Shown: positions 31,130-42,000 of the stretch, one piece after another
Position numbering within the stretch: the stretch's first letter is position 1
How the letters are laid out: every line of letters begins with the position of its first letter
NCBI RefSeq assembly: GCF_001949145.1
Contig: NW_019091495.1
Coordinates: 841,672 to 904,040, forward strand
From: Acanthaster planci
Lineage: Eukaryota; Echinodermata; Asteroidea; Valvatida; Acanthasteridae
Reading direction: 5' to 3'
Length of the DNA stretch: 62,369 nucleotides
The notes under the pieces: model-generated
Databases searched by the model: none
Told to the model about the DNA's origin: nothing
The model's input: only the letters and a program-made list of their open reading frames with translations
Position numbers and translations under genes: made by a program

Positions 31130-32623
31130 GACGATGGTTGGTCTACTGTGTCAACTGTTTGTGAAGTTTAACATTCATGGAAGAGGAAAATAATAAATGG
31201 GGTTCATTGTCATGCCGCAACTTGCTCTCATGCATTTGTGAGAGTGTGGGGCAATGATTTGACAATTCAACAAACACCATAGGATACAGTAGTTCGAGGG
31301 GTATCCCATGATGCATCATACCAACATGGCCAACTGCACTTTTACCCTAACACTGTCATTACTGTGGGGTTCGTCAACTGGGCGAATGGCACTTTTGGCC
31401 ATGGGAATAGAAGTTGCAGATTTGTATCCACAGCCCACGTCCCGATGCCACCACCCCCACAAATCATTGTTCACAAAAATTTCATTTTTTGCAAGAAAAT
31501 ACGGATCATCACAACAAAAAAGACCTGCAGTAAAATGTATAATAAATGTGCAAGCCAATCCGACGTGAGTGGGTCAGTCATAGGTTGATAAGCAGATACA
31601 TGATACAAAAGCCATCTACTCAGAGATAAGTACATGTACATGTGTGGATGAAAGGCATAAATACATGTATGGTGCTTTTTGCAACTGCTAGAAGATTCGG
31701 AACTTTGATTTTTGCAATTTGTGTCTTTTTCTTGCAAAAATTTTTGTAAATTCTTCTTGAAAATTTTGTGAACAAAGATTTTTGGGGCGGTGGTGTTGGG
31801 ACATGTGGGCAGTGGCTTCATCATAATGTGGGAGCGAGGCCGGGCAGACGTTGGACCCACAGTTGGATTGTAGATCAACTCGCCCCCTGGCTGACTCACC
31901 CCTTACCGACTCGCCCCCTTGCTAAGTCGCCCCCAAGCAAACTGGCCTCCTGACCAAGCCGCCCCCTGAGAGGAGAGTCCCCTTGTGCATGCCAAACAAT
32001 GGCTACATGCATTATTTGGCATGCACAGGGTTTGTCAACTGGTCAACTATGACATGTATGTATGAACACAGGGCAAGGGTCGTTTTCTGTGGTTTCTCGG
32101 AATGACACATTCTTTCGGCACGGTGAATGGTGAAGCCACAGTTGAACTTGATATTACTACTGAGAGTATACTGGTATAAACCCTATAGTACTGTCAGTAG
32201 GCCTGCCTCCCTGTCAATCATATCAATCACCTAACCCGATAATTATAACGACTGTCTGACTCGGTGACTGTCGGGTTCGACATCCGCCCGCTACTAGTAC
32301 TAGTAAGCGCCCAGCTCAGAAAGAGTACACAAAATATCTTATTTTAGATGTAAAATACATCATCGTCGATAGATCTTTGATGATTAATTCAATTTTTTAT
32401 ATATATTAAATTTTTAATGAAACTTACGCCTGGCAGTGCCTGGTTTGATTGACACTTGCAACTTAACGATTCAATAGTTTGGACACAGGTTTTCTATCTT
32501 GTTCTGGGGCTCTGCGTAGCGCCCTCATTTACTTATTTTGTTAAAGCTGTCCAACGCCTTCGATTGGTGGTCCCAATCCTTTTGTTGTACATGTAAAACG
32601 AGCAATGGGAAGGAAATACGGAG
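31130..32623. other. RABGEF1 5' flank and intergenic sequence
   Basis: On the minus strand, cagttgacacag just before the start codon could be an acceptor for a 5' UTR intron. 31870-31975 is an irregular C-rich repeat (actcgcccccttgctaag). No other gene recognised; long open frames here lack family motifs. Confidence 0.45.
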
Positions 32624-33239
32624 GCCCGTTAACGCCATTTTGAACTATGCAAAAATATTTTTCATTGCGAAATAACGTACACTGTAATATTGCGAGAGAA
32701 CGAAATAACAGAATAGCTTTGCAAAATAATGCAATAACTTGCGAAATAACGCAGTACCTTTGCAAAATAACGCAATAGTTTTACAAAATTTTAACTCCCC
32801 CAAAAATGTTTTTTTGTTGCGTAATAATGCAATAACATTGCGAAAAGATAACATAATAACATTGCAATTTAACGCAGTAGTTCTACGAACATTTGAGGCA
32901 CCGTTACTCCAGTCAGGTAAAATGCGTGTGCATTATACGCGGGTGCAAGAGTATACTCCCCCGTTAGCAGGGGTATAAACTCGATCACCAGGAAGTCGCA
33001 CGTACTCAGAACCCAGCCGCGCGAACGCACTTTTGAGTGATTATGAGCAGTGCAGGTGATTTCCCGTGAACAGCAATCGAGGAAAGCTAAGTATGGCATT
33101 ACACAAACTCGTGCGCTTCTACTACTTCTCTCTTGGTTTGAGTTATGATCACATATTGTGGTTTCTGGTAGTAAATCATGGTATATCATCGTAAGTTTAA
33201 AGACCCTAAAACGACGTTCAGCCTGTTAAGGATTGTCCA

Positions 33240-34075
33240 GGAGAAAGAACAGCTCATCGGTTGTTGACTTGCTCCGGCATACTCGACAACTCGACCGTTG
33301 AAACAACTCGACCATCTGTGCATAAAGGGATCGAGCAAGTCGACCGTTTAGACAAGTCGTCTGTTGAGACATGTCAGAAATGTACGTGACGTAATGGGTC
33401 CGTCAACTGTGCGGCACGAGGTAGTATCGTTGATGGCTCGCGCTGTGCAGCTGAAAAAGTTGTTAATTTACCCATACAAGACTCTTTTTTTTTAAATTCA
33501 TTGGAATTCTTATTAATGAACCAATTTTCTCTAAATTAAGAAATTTGTCATTAAATATAAGCCTTTTACAATTATTTCAAAGGTGGATTTCTTTTTACAA
33601 TTGTTCTACGCATACGCCGCTCGTGTGGTTACTTTCCGGAAACCGATCCAGAACAAGGAAAAGTGTCGACAGTTTTGTTGATCCTGTACGCCAAAGTTGA
33701 AAGTTTAAAACATGATATTAATTTGGTAGCATCTCCAAGCACACAAGGTGGATGGTGAACACATTTCACTGGAATTTGAGTATTTTTTTCTAGCTGCAAT
33801 CTGACTGAATAATTTTCGCGATCTGGAACTGGGAAAACGTCTGAATTATACTGGTTTCGAGATAACTCGGCCCCAAGAGTCCGGGTGGAGTTGTCCTGGG
33901 TCCGGGTTGTCCTTATCCCATTATATGTAGAGATCTCACTAATTGAGTTGTTTCTCTTTCAAGTGGATGTTGTCCTAACAGACGACTTAGCAATTGCAAA
34001 CGGTCGAGTTGTCTCAACGGTCGAGTTGGCCAAAGTTGAGTTGGCAAACGGTCGAGTTTTCCGACTAAGCACTCG
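33240..34075. repeat. Inner inverted repeats with AACTCGACCGTTGAGACAACTCGACC
   Basis: Left arm 33270-33385 (aactcgaccgttgaaacaactcgacc, aagtcgtctgttgagac). Right arm 33975-34075 (gacgacttagcaa, ggtcgagttgtctcaacggtcgagttgg). The short unit aactcgaccgtt recurs within each arm. Confidence 0.65.
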
Positions 34076-34275
34076 CCAAATGTCCTTCTTATAGCCCTAG
34101 GCAGCAGCTCAAAAGATGCTATGAGCGCTATTTTCAATTCTTAGCACTGTACGGTCACAATGTATGATGTCCCTGCTCGCTTTAAATTTAGCACTGCGAA
34201 TTCGGTCCATTTTTTCCCAAACCTGGGAATTTATAGGGTAAATGCGGTCAGCGAATAGCTGAATATTTACAAATA

Positions 34276-34366
34276 GGTCATTTGGGAAACATTTTTTTTG
34301 TAAATTTTCAGCATTATATTTATAAATCATTTGGGAGACATTTTGTGGTAAATTTTTCAGCATTAG
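34276..34366. repeat. 51-bp direct repeat
   Basis: catttgggaaacattttttttgtaaattttcagcatta recurs 51 bp downstream as catttgggagacattttgtggtaaatttttcagcatta. Confidence 0.7.
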
Positions 34367-34378
34367 GGAGACATTGTC

Positions 34379-34436
34379 TCTGGTAGTTTGAAAAAAGGGA
34401 GACACTGAAGTGTCTCCCTTTTTTCAAACTACCAGA
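34379..34436. repeat. Perfect 28-bp palindrome with 2-bp spacer
   Basis: Arm 34379-34406 reads tctggtagtttgaaaaaagg and on to agacact with one-base precision; arm 34409-34436 is its exact complement; GA separates them. The perfection stands out among decayed repeats. Confidence 0.92.
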
Positions 34437-35054
34437 AGGAGGCCGAATTTTACGGTCCATATTTTGAGAGATGATAGTTCAGGGCCTAAAATGAAAACCG
34501 TTAAAAAGTTTGGCTCAGATCAGATTAGGGAATATTTAATTATGGGACAGTAAGGTTGGAAAAAATTTGTGCACGTTCTTATGGGAGTGTCTCCCTAATG
34601 ACCCATTAGCGGTAAGAGTAATATGTAAAGTTATTATGAAAATAATCTATTGGCCTATCTTAAATGCATGTTACAGCCACTTAAAAATGGCATTTTTCTG
34701 CAGACAATTTCAATTCTCGGTTGAGAGACGTCATGAACTTAAATTAATAATTCAATATAAAGTTCAAACGAAGCTGTTGATTGGCTCCCTCGGAAATTCG
34801 AGGGAAAACAATGAAAAACATAAGAAATGAGTACTAAATATCCAAAACCTGTGCAGTGACTGTGGGGTGTCTTTCTTTTGTCGCTAGGGGGCGCACTTCA
34901 ACTCGGGGTGGATACGCATCCTAAACTTGTTAACCAGAGTAACCACCCGAGCGTGTCCCAAATGTCCGTAGAACTCTTGCGTTATTTCGCAAAGTTATCA
35001 GCGTTATTTCGCAAAAAAATTATTTTTGAATAGTTCAAATTGGCACTAACGGGC

Positions 35055-35422
35055 TACCGTAAGAAAAGCAGCTTTCCGTTTAACTGACCTTTGACCAAAG
35101 GTTGTAAAAAGCCTGTTCAGTACATGTAGTCCTGTACATGTACATGTACATGTATCGTGCACGCGTATTGTAATTTGTAGTGCAGTCATGACCAGATGGA
35201 CCGTAAGTGTTAAAATTGACAATTATGTGATGATCATCATTGATAGATACTGTCCCTTCTTACATGTATCAAGCCGGATGGGAAAATATTCAGTAATTAG
35301 GCTACAAAGTCATGCTGGCACTAGCACTACCTGACTACTAGTACTAGTACTACTAACTATAGTATATTACTAGGCACTACTACATGTACATGTAGTACTA
35401 CTAGGCAATGCTAGGTTAGCCT
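35055..35422. repeat. TACATGTA microsatellite and palindromic TAGTACTA tracts
   Basis: 35118-35153 is (ACATGT)n. 35330-35405 mixes ctagtactagtactacta with a palindrome tagtactacatgtacatgtagtacta-like core at about 35375-35400. Confidence 0.75.
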
Positions 35423-35975
35423 CACAAATAGGGTTGTAGTGGCTCTCTTTTACAATCTGTCTCTTATCTGTCGCCACCATAGCCCTACTTCAAGGCATGC
35501 CTTAAAATACCTGAAATCCAAACTGCAGGATTGTGACAAACTTGTCACCGAGTCCTTGTTCGTCTGTCTCGCAAGGTATTACGGGGAACCAATTTGGAAT
35601 GGTACAACGTGTACCAGAGCACCTGTTAGATGCCTTGAAATCCGACGCAAGAAGTGCTGCTGTCGTTTTTCAAAATGGCACCGCCCGTGGTCAGCATGTA
35701 ATACTCCAGGCCCGTTTTTTCAAGGCGTCATACATCGGGAAATATAAGGTTTTGGAAAGCCTTAGGGTGCTCATATATAAGTCCAAACTCTGAGGAATAC
35801 GCCGGTGTAAGTAAAAAAGTCGAGTCATTCTCATTTCAGAAGATATTAGGATTCAAAGTTTGTGACAATCCTGCAGTTTGGATTTCAGGCGTGTAAGACA
35901 TGCCTTGAAGTAGGGCTGTGGTGGCGACAGATAAGAGACAGATTGTAAAAGAGAGCCACTACAGCCCTATTTGTG
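35423..35975. mobile_element. MITE with near-perfect terminal inverted repeats of about 120 bp
   Basis: The left arm 35423-35543 (cacaaatagggttgtagtgg ... aactgcaggattgtgacaaac) matches the complement of 35857-35975 with only a few differences. The 310-bp centre has short open frames only. The flanks show no clear target duplication, so the superfamily is open. High arm identity suggests a fairly recent insertion. Confidence 0.85.
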
Positions 35976-36589
35976 GGGTTGAGTACTAGGTTTACATATA
36001 TAGGCCTGCCACTGCCAGACATGCCCGATTAGCCTAGGCCTATTTGGGGGCCACCAGTTTTTTGGCATGTTAATCTTGTCAGCCCCCCCCCCAACCAAGG
36101 AAATTTTCTTATTGTTAAACCAGCTAGCTAGTATAAGCCCCATTAACATGATTAATGTGGTCTGCAGTATGCTGGGCTCGCAGCATACCATAGGCCTTAT
36201 TAATGGGAGCTATAGCTAGCTACACTGAAGCTATGCAAATTTGAATCCACTACATCATATGCCATGTGTTCAAACACTCAAAATCTCCTCTCATACATCA
36301 ACCTTAAAGTTATTGAGCAGGATTTCGTAGTAATCTGAATCCAAAATTTAAAATGTACATCTAGGTCTCCCTTCTAGTGTAGGAACAGGGTCTCCAAATA
36401 CACAATACCCATGTTTACAAGACTAGTGGCAGTGTGCGTACATGTAGATCGAGCACATCAAGTGATGCCTACTCTTTCTGTGTTTTATGCTTAATGTCCT
36501 CCTGTGTTTGTGAATAAGATTGGTAATGATTTTATTTCATTTTATGATCTCTGTGACCCATTAATACAGGATTGGCAGAAAGTGGTCAG
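35976..36589. other. Intergenic sequence with a nested palindrome
   Basis: 36128-36210 has nested inverted repeats: ataagccccattaa with ttaatgggagctat, around gtatgctg and cagcatac. The rest shows no feature. Confidence 0.5.
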
Positions 36590-39014
36590 ATGACTGGCAT
36601 TGGGGAAGACAGGCCCAAGTGTAACGTTAGCGACAAGTAATTTGTCGAGACTGGAAATCATGGTGTGCTTCTTGAGTTCCATACAGGGCCCTGTGCAAGC
36701 CAAAATTCGGCCTGCAATGTGGATACCAGGGGTGAAGCTGGTTCACAGCCACAGAGAAAAGTATGCATTGGACATGTTGAAGAATAAGCCAGTTCGGTAT
36801 TTCATAAAGCCTAGGTCTTACGGGAACAAATCATGCACTTGAGTCGGCATATGGCTGTGCTGAAAGGACAGTCTATCACGCATGTAGCTGTTCTCGAATG
36901 GCCTTGCACTGGACATTTGCTGTTGGAATAATGAACTAGCTCATTGGATGATAGTCGGTCCCTTTTTCGATTCGGGGTCGGTGCAAACAAGGCCATCATG
37001 TTTATAATTATAGAATGCTTTGCTGAATTTTAAATTGGGGTTATACCCTCTCGAAACTGCTTTAGCATATTTCATTGCAAAAGATTAGGACCAGGAAAAT
37101 AATCTCAATTTAAAAGAAAATAATCTCAATGCATTTGAGAAATTCCTATGTAATGATCAGCTGATATATTACATCCCTTGAAAATTCAATTTGTGTAGAT
37201 GGGACTGCCCAACGAGCCTTCCTGGTGCATGTGTTGAAGAGATTATCAAAGCTGTGGATAGGGTTCAATCTGTGGAAAAAGCTAACAGTACATTTCTTGT
37301 GAATAAGGTACGACATCCCCGTATTACCCCACCATCACCACCATCAGTCCCCACCACCATCACCATGGTCAGTCCTCACCACCATCACCACCGTCAGTCT
37401 TCACCACCATCACCATTAACACCATTACTTTATCACCATCTTTGAACATCATATTGTCACCGACACCACGAACTGATGACACTCAGTTGTGCATGAGGGG
37501 ATCTCATTTGTGCGCATTTTAGAGAACCAAGTTATTTTGGTTTTCACAAACTGACACCCAGTGCAGTGTGGCACTTCCGCACGTACTCCATGCATTTTAG
37601 TTTTCACAGACTGATACAGATCTTAATTCCACTAGTTAAAACAAATTTGGATTAATTTTTGTGCAATGCAACAAGCATACAGATGGATTAAATTCATGTC
37701 AAACCTTTCCCAGCATTTTTCTTTGCTCTGTATTGCTGCAGCAAGCTGGGGTGTCAGTTCGTGAAAACAAAAGTCAGTCGATCTGGTCAGTTTCAATGTG
37801 TGCATGTGCACACTACCAGGTGTTAGTTCGTGAAACTGAAGTTTTTTATTATGCAATTTCCATGAACTGACACCCACATGCGGTTTAGTGTCAATTCATG
37901 ATGTTGTTGAGAATACATAACCCATTATTAGTATCATTACCATTATTGTCTCTAGATTTTACTTGCCATCCATCTAGTAATCTTCACTTTTTTTCAGTCA
38001 ACTTCATTTCATTGGTAGTGCATTCAATTTGTGTTCATACCATAGCAATGCCTGTCCTCTCTCTCTCTCTCTCAGGTATCATGTGCCTAACCTGAACTTG
38101 ATCTTACATTGATATCATTTCTTAAGGTTGATCGGGAAAGGTTTAAAGTTCAGATTTTCAACTGGACTTGGGCCGAGTGGTTGGACGTTGTGGAAATAGA
38201 GTTCAAACATGGTCAGGAGCAAGGAACAGAGGCTGAGGTAATGCTACCACCCCCTCCATGTTTCCGTCGCCCCTTTCTTTGGAAACAAGAAATGAAGCAT
38301 TGAATATAAAACCATTTTTTCATTTCTGTTGGATATTTTGGTCCTAAAAGCGACACAAAAACATGACTTTGGAAAGATCCAGACCTTTGAAAGCTTGTTA
38401 AATGGAAGTAATTGTCAAGATAAAAGAACAAAAGAGAACTTGTACTGATCAGTGTATTAAAAAACTATGCTTTCTCTCTGTCGGTAATGTTTTGAAAAAT
38501 GTAAAAAAGAACCCAACTTTTGTGAGCCTGTACTAGATGCATGATGATAGTCAAGAAATGTGGCACGATTTTTTAGCTTTCTCTAAAAATCTCTCTTTTC
38601 TATTTTACTTTACAGTGTTTGTCTTTTTCAAGTGGTCTTGTGCCTACTTGGTTTCCTCTTTGTTTTGTCTTGAATTCGGTGAGTCCTTACTTGCAATGCT
38701 TTCAGCCCCGCCCTCTTCTGATTATTTAAAGTTCTCTTAAGTTTACTATTTTTCTATTCAAATCAAATCGGAGAGCTTGAAATTTGGATCCTCGCGGAGT
38801 CTTAATTAGTATTTTTAAGGTCAAGAGTAGCCAGTTTGCGGCAATTTTTGTCTTGTATATTTCTGAAATTTGTCTCCTTGTGTAGATCTTCTGTTTTGTC
38901 CCATTCTGGGACAAGCACTTCAACCGGAATCGATTGGAGAGACTACGGTCTGCCATGCAGATCACATGCAAACTTCAAGGAGATGGAAAAGAGTTCCGTG
39001 ACCCCCAGGTTTGA
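36590..39014 (+). CDS. Unrecognised small four-exon gene
   Basis: Four in-phase exons fit together: 36590-36636 (ATG, 15 codons plus 2 bases), 37199-37307, 38127-38237 and 38886-39014 (TGA), all GT-AG, giving 131 residues. Exon 2 reads CVEEIIKAVDRVQSVEKAN. Exon 3 reads FKVQIFNWTWAEWLDVVEIEF, rich in Trp and alternating as beta strands would. Exon 4 reads IFCFVPFWDKHFNRNRLERL. I do not recognise the family. No signal peptide or membrane helix is visible, so it is probably a small soluble protein. Exon 1 is the least certain. An alternative last splice (CAG^gttt at 39008) joins in phase to an exon-like piece at 41742-41792. A (CACCAT)-type minisatellite follows exon 2. Confidence 0.55.
37325..37442 (+). 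repeat. CACCAT-rich minisatellite, about 25-bp unit
   Basis: Units cagtccccaccaccatcacc, cagtcctcaccaccatcacc and cagtcttcaccaccatcacc follow one another in the intron just after exon 2 of the small gene. A frame through it would give a His run, but it is intronic. Confidence 0.8.
37540..37905. repeat. Foldback family TTTTCACRAACTGACACCCA
   Basis: ttttcacaaactgacaccca (37542) and catgaactgacaccca (37861) face inverted copies ggggtgtcagttcgtgaaaa (37747) and aggtgttagttcgtgaaac (37818), and a weaker gtgtcaattcatga (37888). Five related sites in 360 bp make a compact foldback array. Confidence 0.65.
38054..38073. repeat. (CT)n microsatellite
   Basis: A run of about nine CT units, in intron 2 of the small gene. 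Confidence 0.9.
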
Positions 39015-42000
39015 GAACAGTGGAACTTTGACACTTGCAGACTGAACATCTGTGTTGACGGGGTGGTTGAGATTCAATGTTGGGAAAATATTAATCAGTT
39101 GTTTTGCTACATTTGAACTTGTTTAACAGGCATGCAACTTTTCCTAAGATCAGCTGATTTCACCATTTTTCACTTTACACACAAAGTCCATTGAAAATTG
39201 AAAACAAAGTACATTGTACAAATTGTTGTAAAGATTGAAATTTCCTCGCTTTTTGTCAAAGTCCAAGTTACATGCCTGGTTTAGTCACGTGTGATTACAG
39301 ACTGGTTTTAGGTGAATGGAGATTTTGTGATGGTGTTGAAGTTGTTATGTCTGCACAGGTTAATCCTTCTCAAAGTCACAAGTGACTCAAATAAATTCTT
39401 ACAGAAAGAGGTACCTGTATTCTTTTCATTCCTTGTTTCTTGTGACTGACATGTGTTTGACCTCTGTTTCTGCAGAAGTTTTTCAGTGTTCAAATATTTC
39501 TCAAGGAACCTGATTTTTGTCTGTAATTCCATGTTGCTGAGAAATGTCAGCTACTCAACTGAAGATAAGAGAAAGTTCCAGAATCCATCTATTTTCCTGT
39601 TCATTTTAAAGTGATATTCAGTATTTACATGGGCAATAAGCTTCCTTTTGTTCCTAGAGGTGTGATATGTCAAACCTTGAAAAACTAACTTGTTCATAGA
39701 TTTTGGAGATCATGGATCTTACAATCATCTAAGTACATTTATATCTTAATATTTTGCTTTAAATTCCAAAATGTGGGCACTATTTGTAACACAGCTGGAA
39801 GTAATGAAAATGTTATTCCTGCAATGTTTGCTTTGTAGCTTTTGTATATCTGTCATTATAGAAGTGTCATTTCTAAATCTGAATTACTTCTTAGTTCAAG
39901 TAATTTGTTTGCATTTGAAAAGTCATGTACATCAAAGTTTCTTTCCAATTTTTACAGAGTTGTACATTTTTTTTCATGTATATGAACTTAATTTGAAAGT
40001 AAAAATTTTGAAGTCCATGTGGAATATGTTGATAAATTGAACCAAATAAGGGAAGTTGTTTTTATTTTGAACAAATTTTATATTATGGGTATAATTTTTT
40101 ATTTAATATTGTTTGACTTTCCTCAAAAGTAATGAGGCATGATTGGAAGAAGTACTCTTCATATTTATAAATATGCAATAGCGTCCAGTTGTCATGTGAA
40201 CCCAAATTTGTATTTCTATTTCCTCAAGTACTGAGTACAGTACTACAGCTTTTTTCCGCTGTAGGTCTCTTTTTTATAATTTTCAGTAAATTTAATCTTT
40301 TGCAATTAGCAGTTCCAGACAGTTGCACGTAGCAGATGTGTAACTTGGAACGGTGGTGGTCGCTGTTCTTTTCTCATTGGCAATTGGCTGAATTGAGTTA
40401 CTTGAAAAGGAAATATTGATTTTTAATTTTGAACAATACAAGATTGTTAAACTAGGCTTGTCTGTTGAACGGTATGTGCTAAGAGGCAGTTTTGTTGAAA
40501 CAACTTACAAAGAATTTTGAAATGTCACATAAATGGTAGTGCTAAAATATTTGGATGTACTCGATCATTTCTAAGTAACAGTTAATGTAATTGTTATTTT
40601 TTTGTATTAATTCCACATCATAGCAAAACCTGCAAAGTTTGTGAAACGAACAGTACTCGGCAGACATTATTTTCGAAGAGCATTTATTGAGCCTATGAAT
40701 ATATTTTCAAATGGTTGACATTTGTATGCTCAAAATGTTTCTATTTTAGTGGTTGGTGGAACCATGGTGGAGCAGCCTGAGTAATCACAAAATGTCCTGA
40801 AATCAGCCTTTGTCTGTGTTCATGTGTTCATTTTCACCACTGATGTTCACGTGGGCAGTTCATGGATACGATTCTTTTCTTCTACAAGGAACGGACCATT
40901 TCCTGTTAAATCCAGTTTCACTGGTTTGAAACCATTCGGAATGGTGTCAAACTTATAGCATAACAAGTGAAGTTATGCTTAATAGTCAAAATTCTTGTTC
41001 CCACCCTGTCATCTTTTCATTTTTCGGAACTTTTTGGCCCAGCTGTGTGCAAAAAAAATTACATGTACTACGTACATGTAATTTAGTAAGAGCGCCACCA
41101 ATTGGTACACATGAGAAAGGGTGAAACGACGGCGGCCCCCACGTTCAGGTAGTTTTTGTATTTTACTGCTAATTGTACATCGTAGCATGATCGTAGCGAC
41201 AGCCAGAGCAGTGTAAGTCATTTAAACGTGTTAAAGGTAAGTTTCCCGCACATGGACATTACTTCCTTTCCTTTGCAGCGGTTTTCAAGCAATCAGAAAG
41301 TGATAACGTCCGAACAACTCAAATTGTTTGCATGATTTAGGGGCCTACATGAATTTAGATGGTTGGCAATTATTACATGTATGTATGGCCTAGCCTAATT
41401 CACATTTCCGTGTAAAAAGGAAAATAGACTTAATTTTTTTCACTGAGGTTTTAAGTTGGTTGTATTTTTACAATTACATATTGACTAAAGCTATGGAAAA
41501 ACTCAACTACTGTAGTCTTTGCTTGCTTTTAAATTTACCTTTTAAACATTAAGTCTGCAGGCCTAGGCTAATTTAGTTTTTACATATCAAACATGTCAAA
41601 AGCACATTCCTTGTAACTGCCTAAACAACCCCATTTTAATTTATATGCTGAGTTAAAATTTGGATATACACCTGTAGTTTCATGATGGCATTTATTCATT
41701 ATTTTTATGACATACATTCCCTTCTATTCTAGCTTTTTCAGGACAGACCTGTTGAATCAAGTGGTGGTGATGATGTAATGCGAGTCACATGATACACAAA
41801 CAGTTAACTGTATACCAAAACCCCAGGGGTATTTAGTTTGTCAATTATAAACCTCCTCCTTCAGTGTGCAAAAACCAAATTATAACAACACCGACCCTAG
41901 GTTATCTGCCTAGGATAATATATCTGGCACTGAAAGTTGGAAACGCGAGTCACATGTATCCCGAGTAACAGCATTTAGCGGTAGGGTAACGCGAGTCACA

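Larger units (their letters stand above)
32624..35054. mobile_element. Large foldback element with inverted ends carrying a TTGCGAAATAACGC array
   Basis: The left end gcccgttaacgccattttgaactatg and the right end atagttcaaattggcactaacgggc are complementary. Just inside each end lie repeats of ttgcgaaataacgca: about nine irregular copies at 32660-32880, and gcgttatttcgcaa twice, inverted, at 34978-35020. The element would be 2,431 bp. No transposase was found, and the target duplication is unclear. Other inverted structures are nested inside. Confidence 0.6.

Noticed and set aside
32660-32880. Coding of the Asn/Ala-rich frame at 32739
   Set aside because: A direct translation of the TTGCGAAATAACGC array.
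36600-36842. 80-codon frame as a gene
   Set aside because: No homology, and a different frame of the same start region fits splicing in phase to the next exon.
37325-37442. His-rich coding repeat (CACCAT)n
   Set aside because: It follows a good donor and lacks exon borders; an intronic minisatellite.
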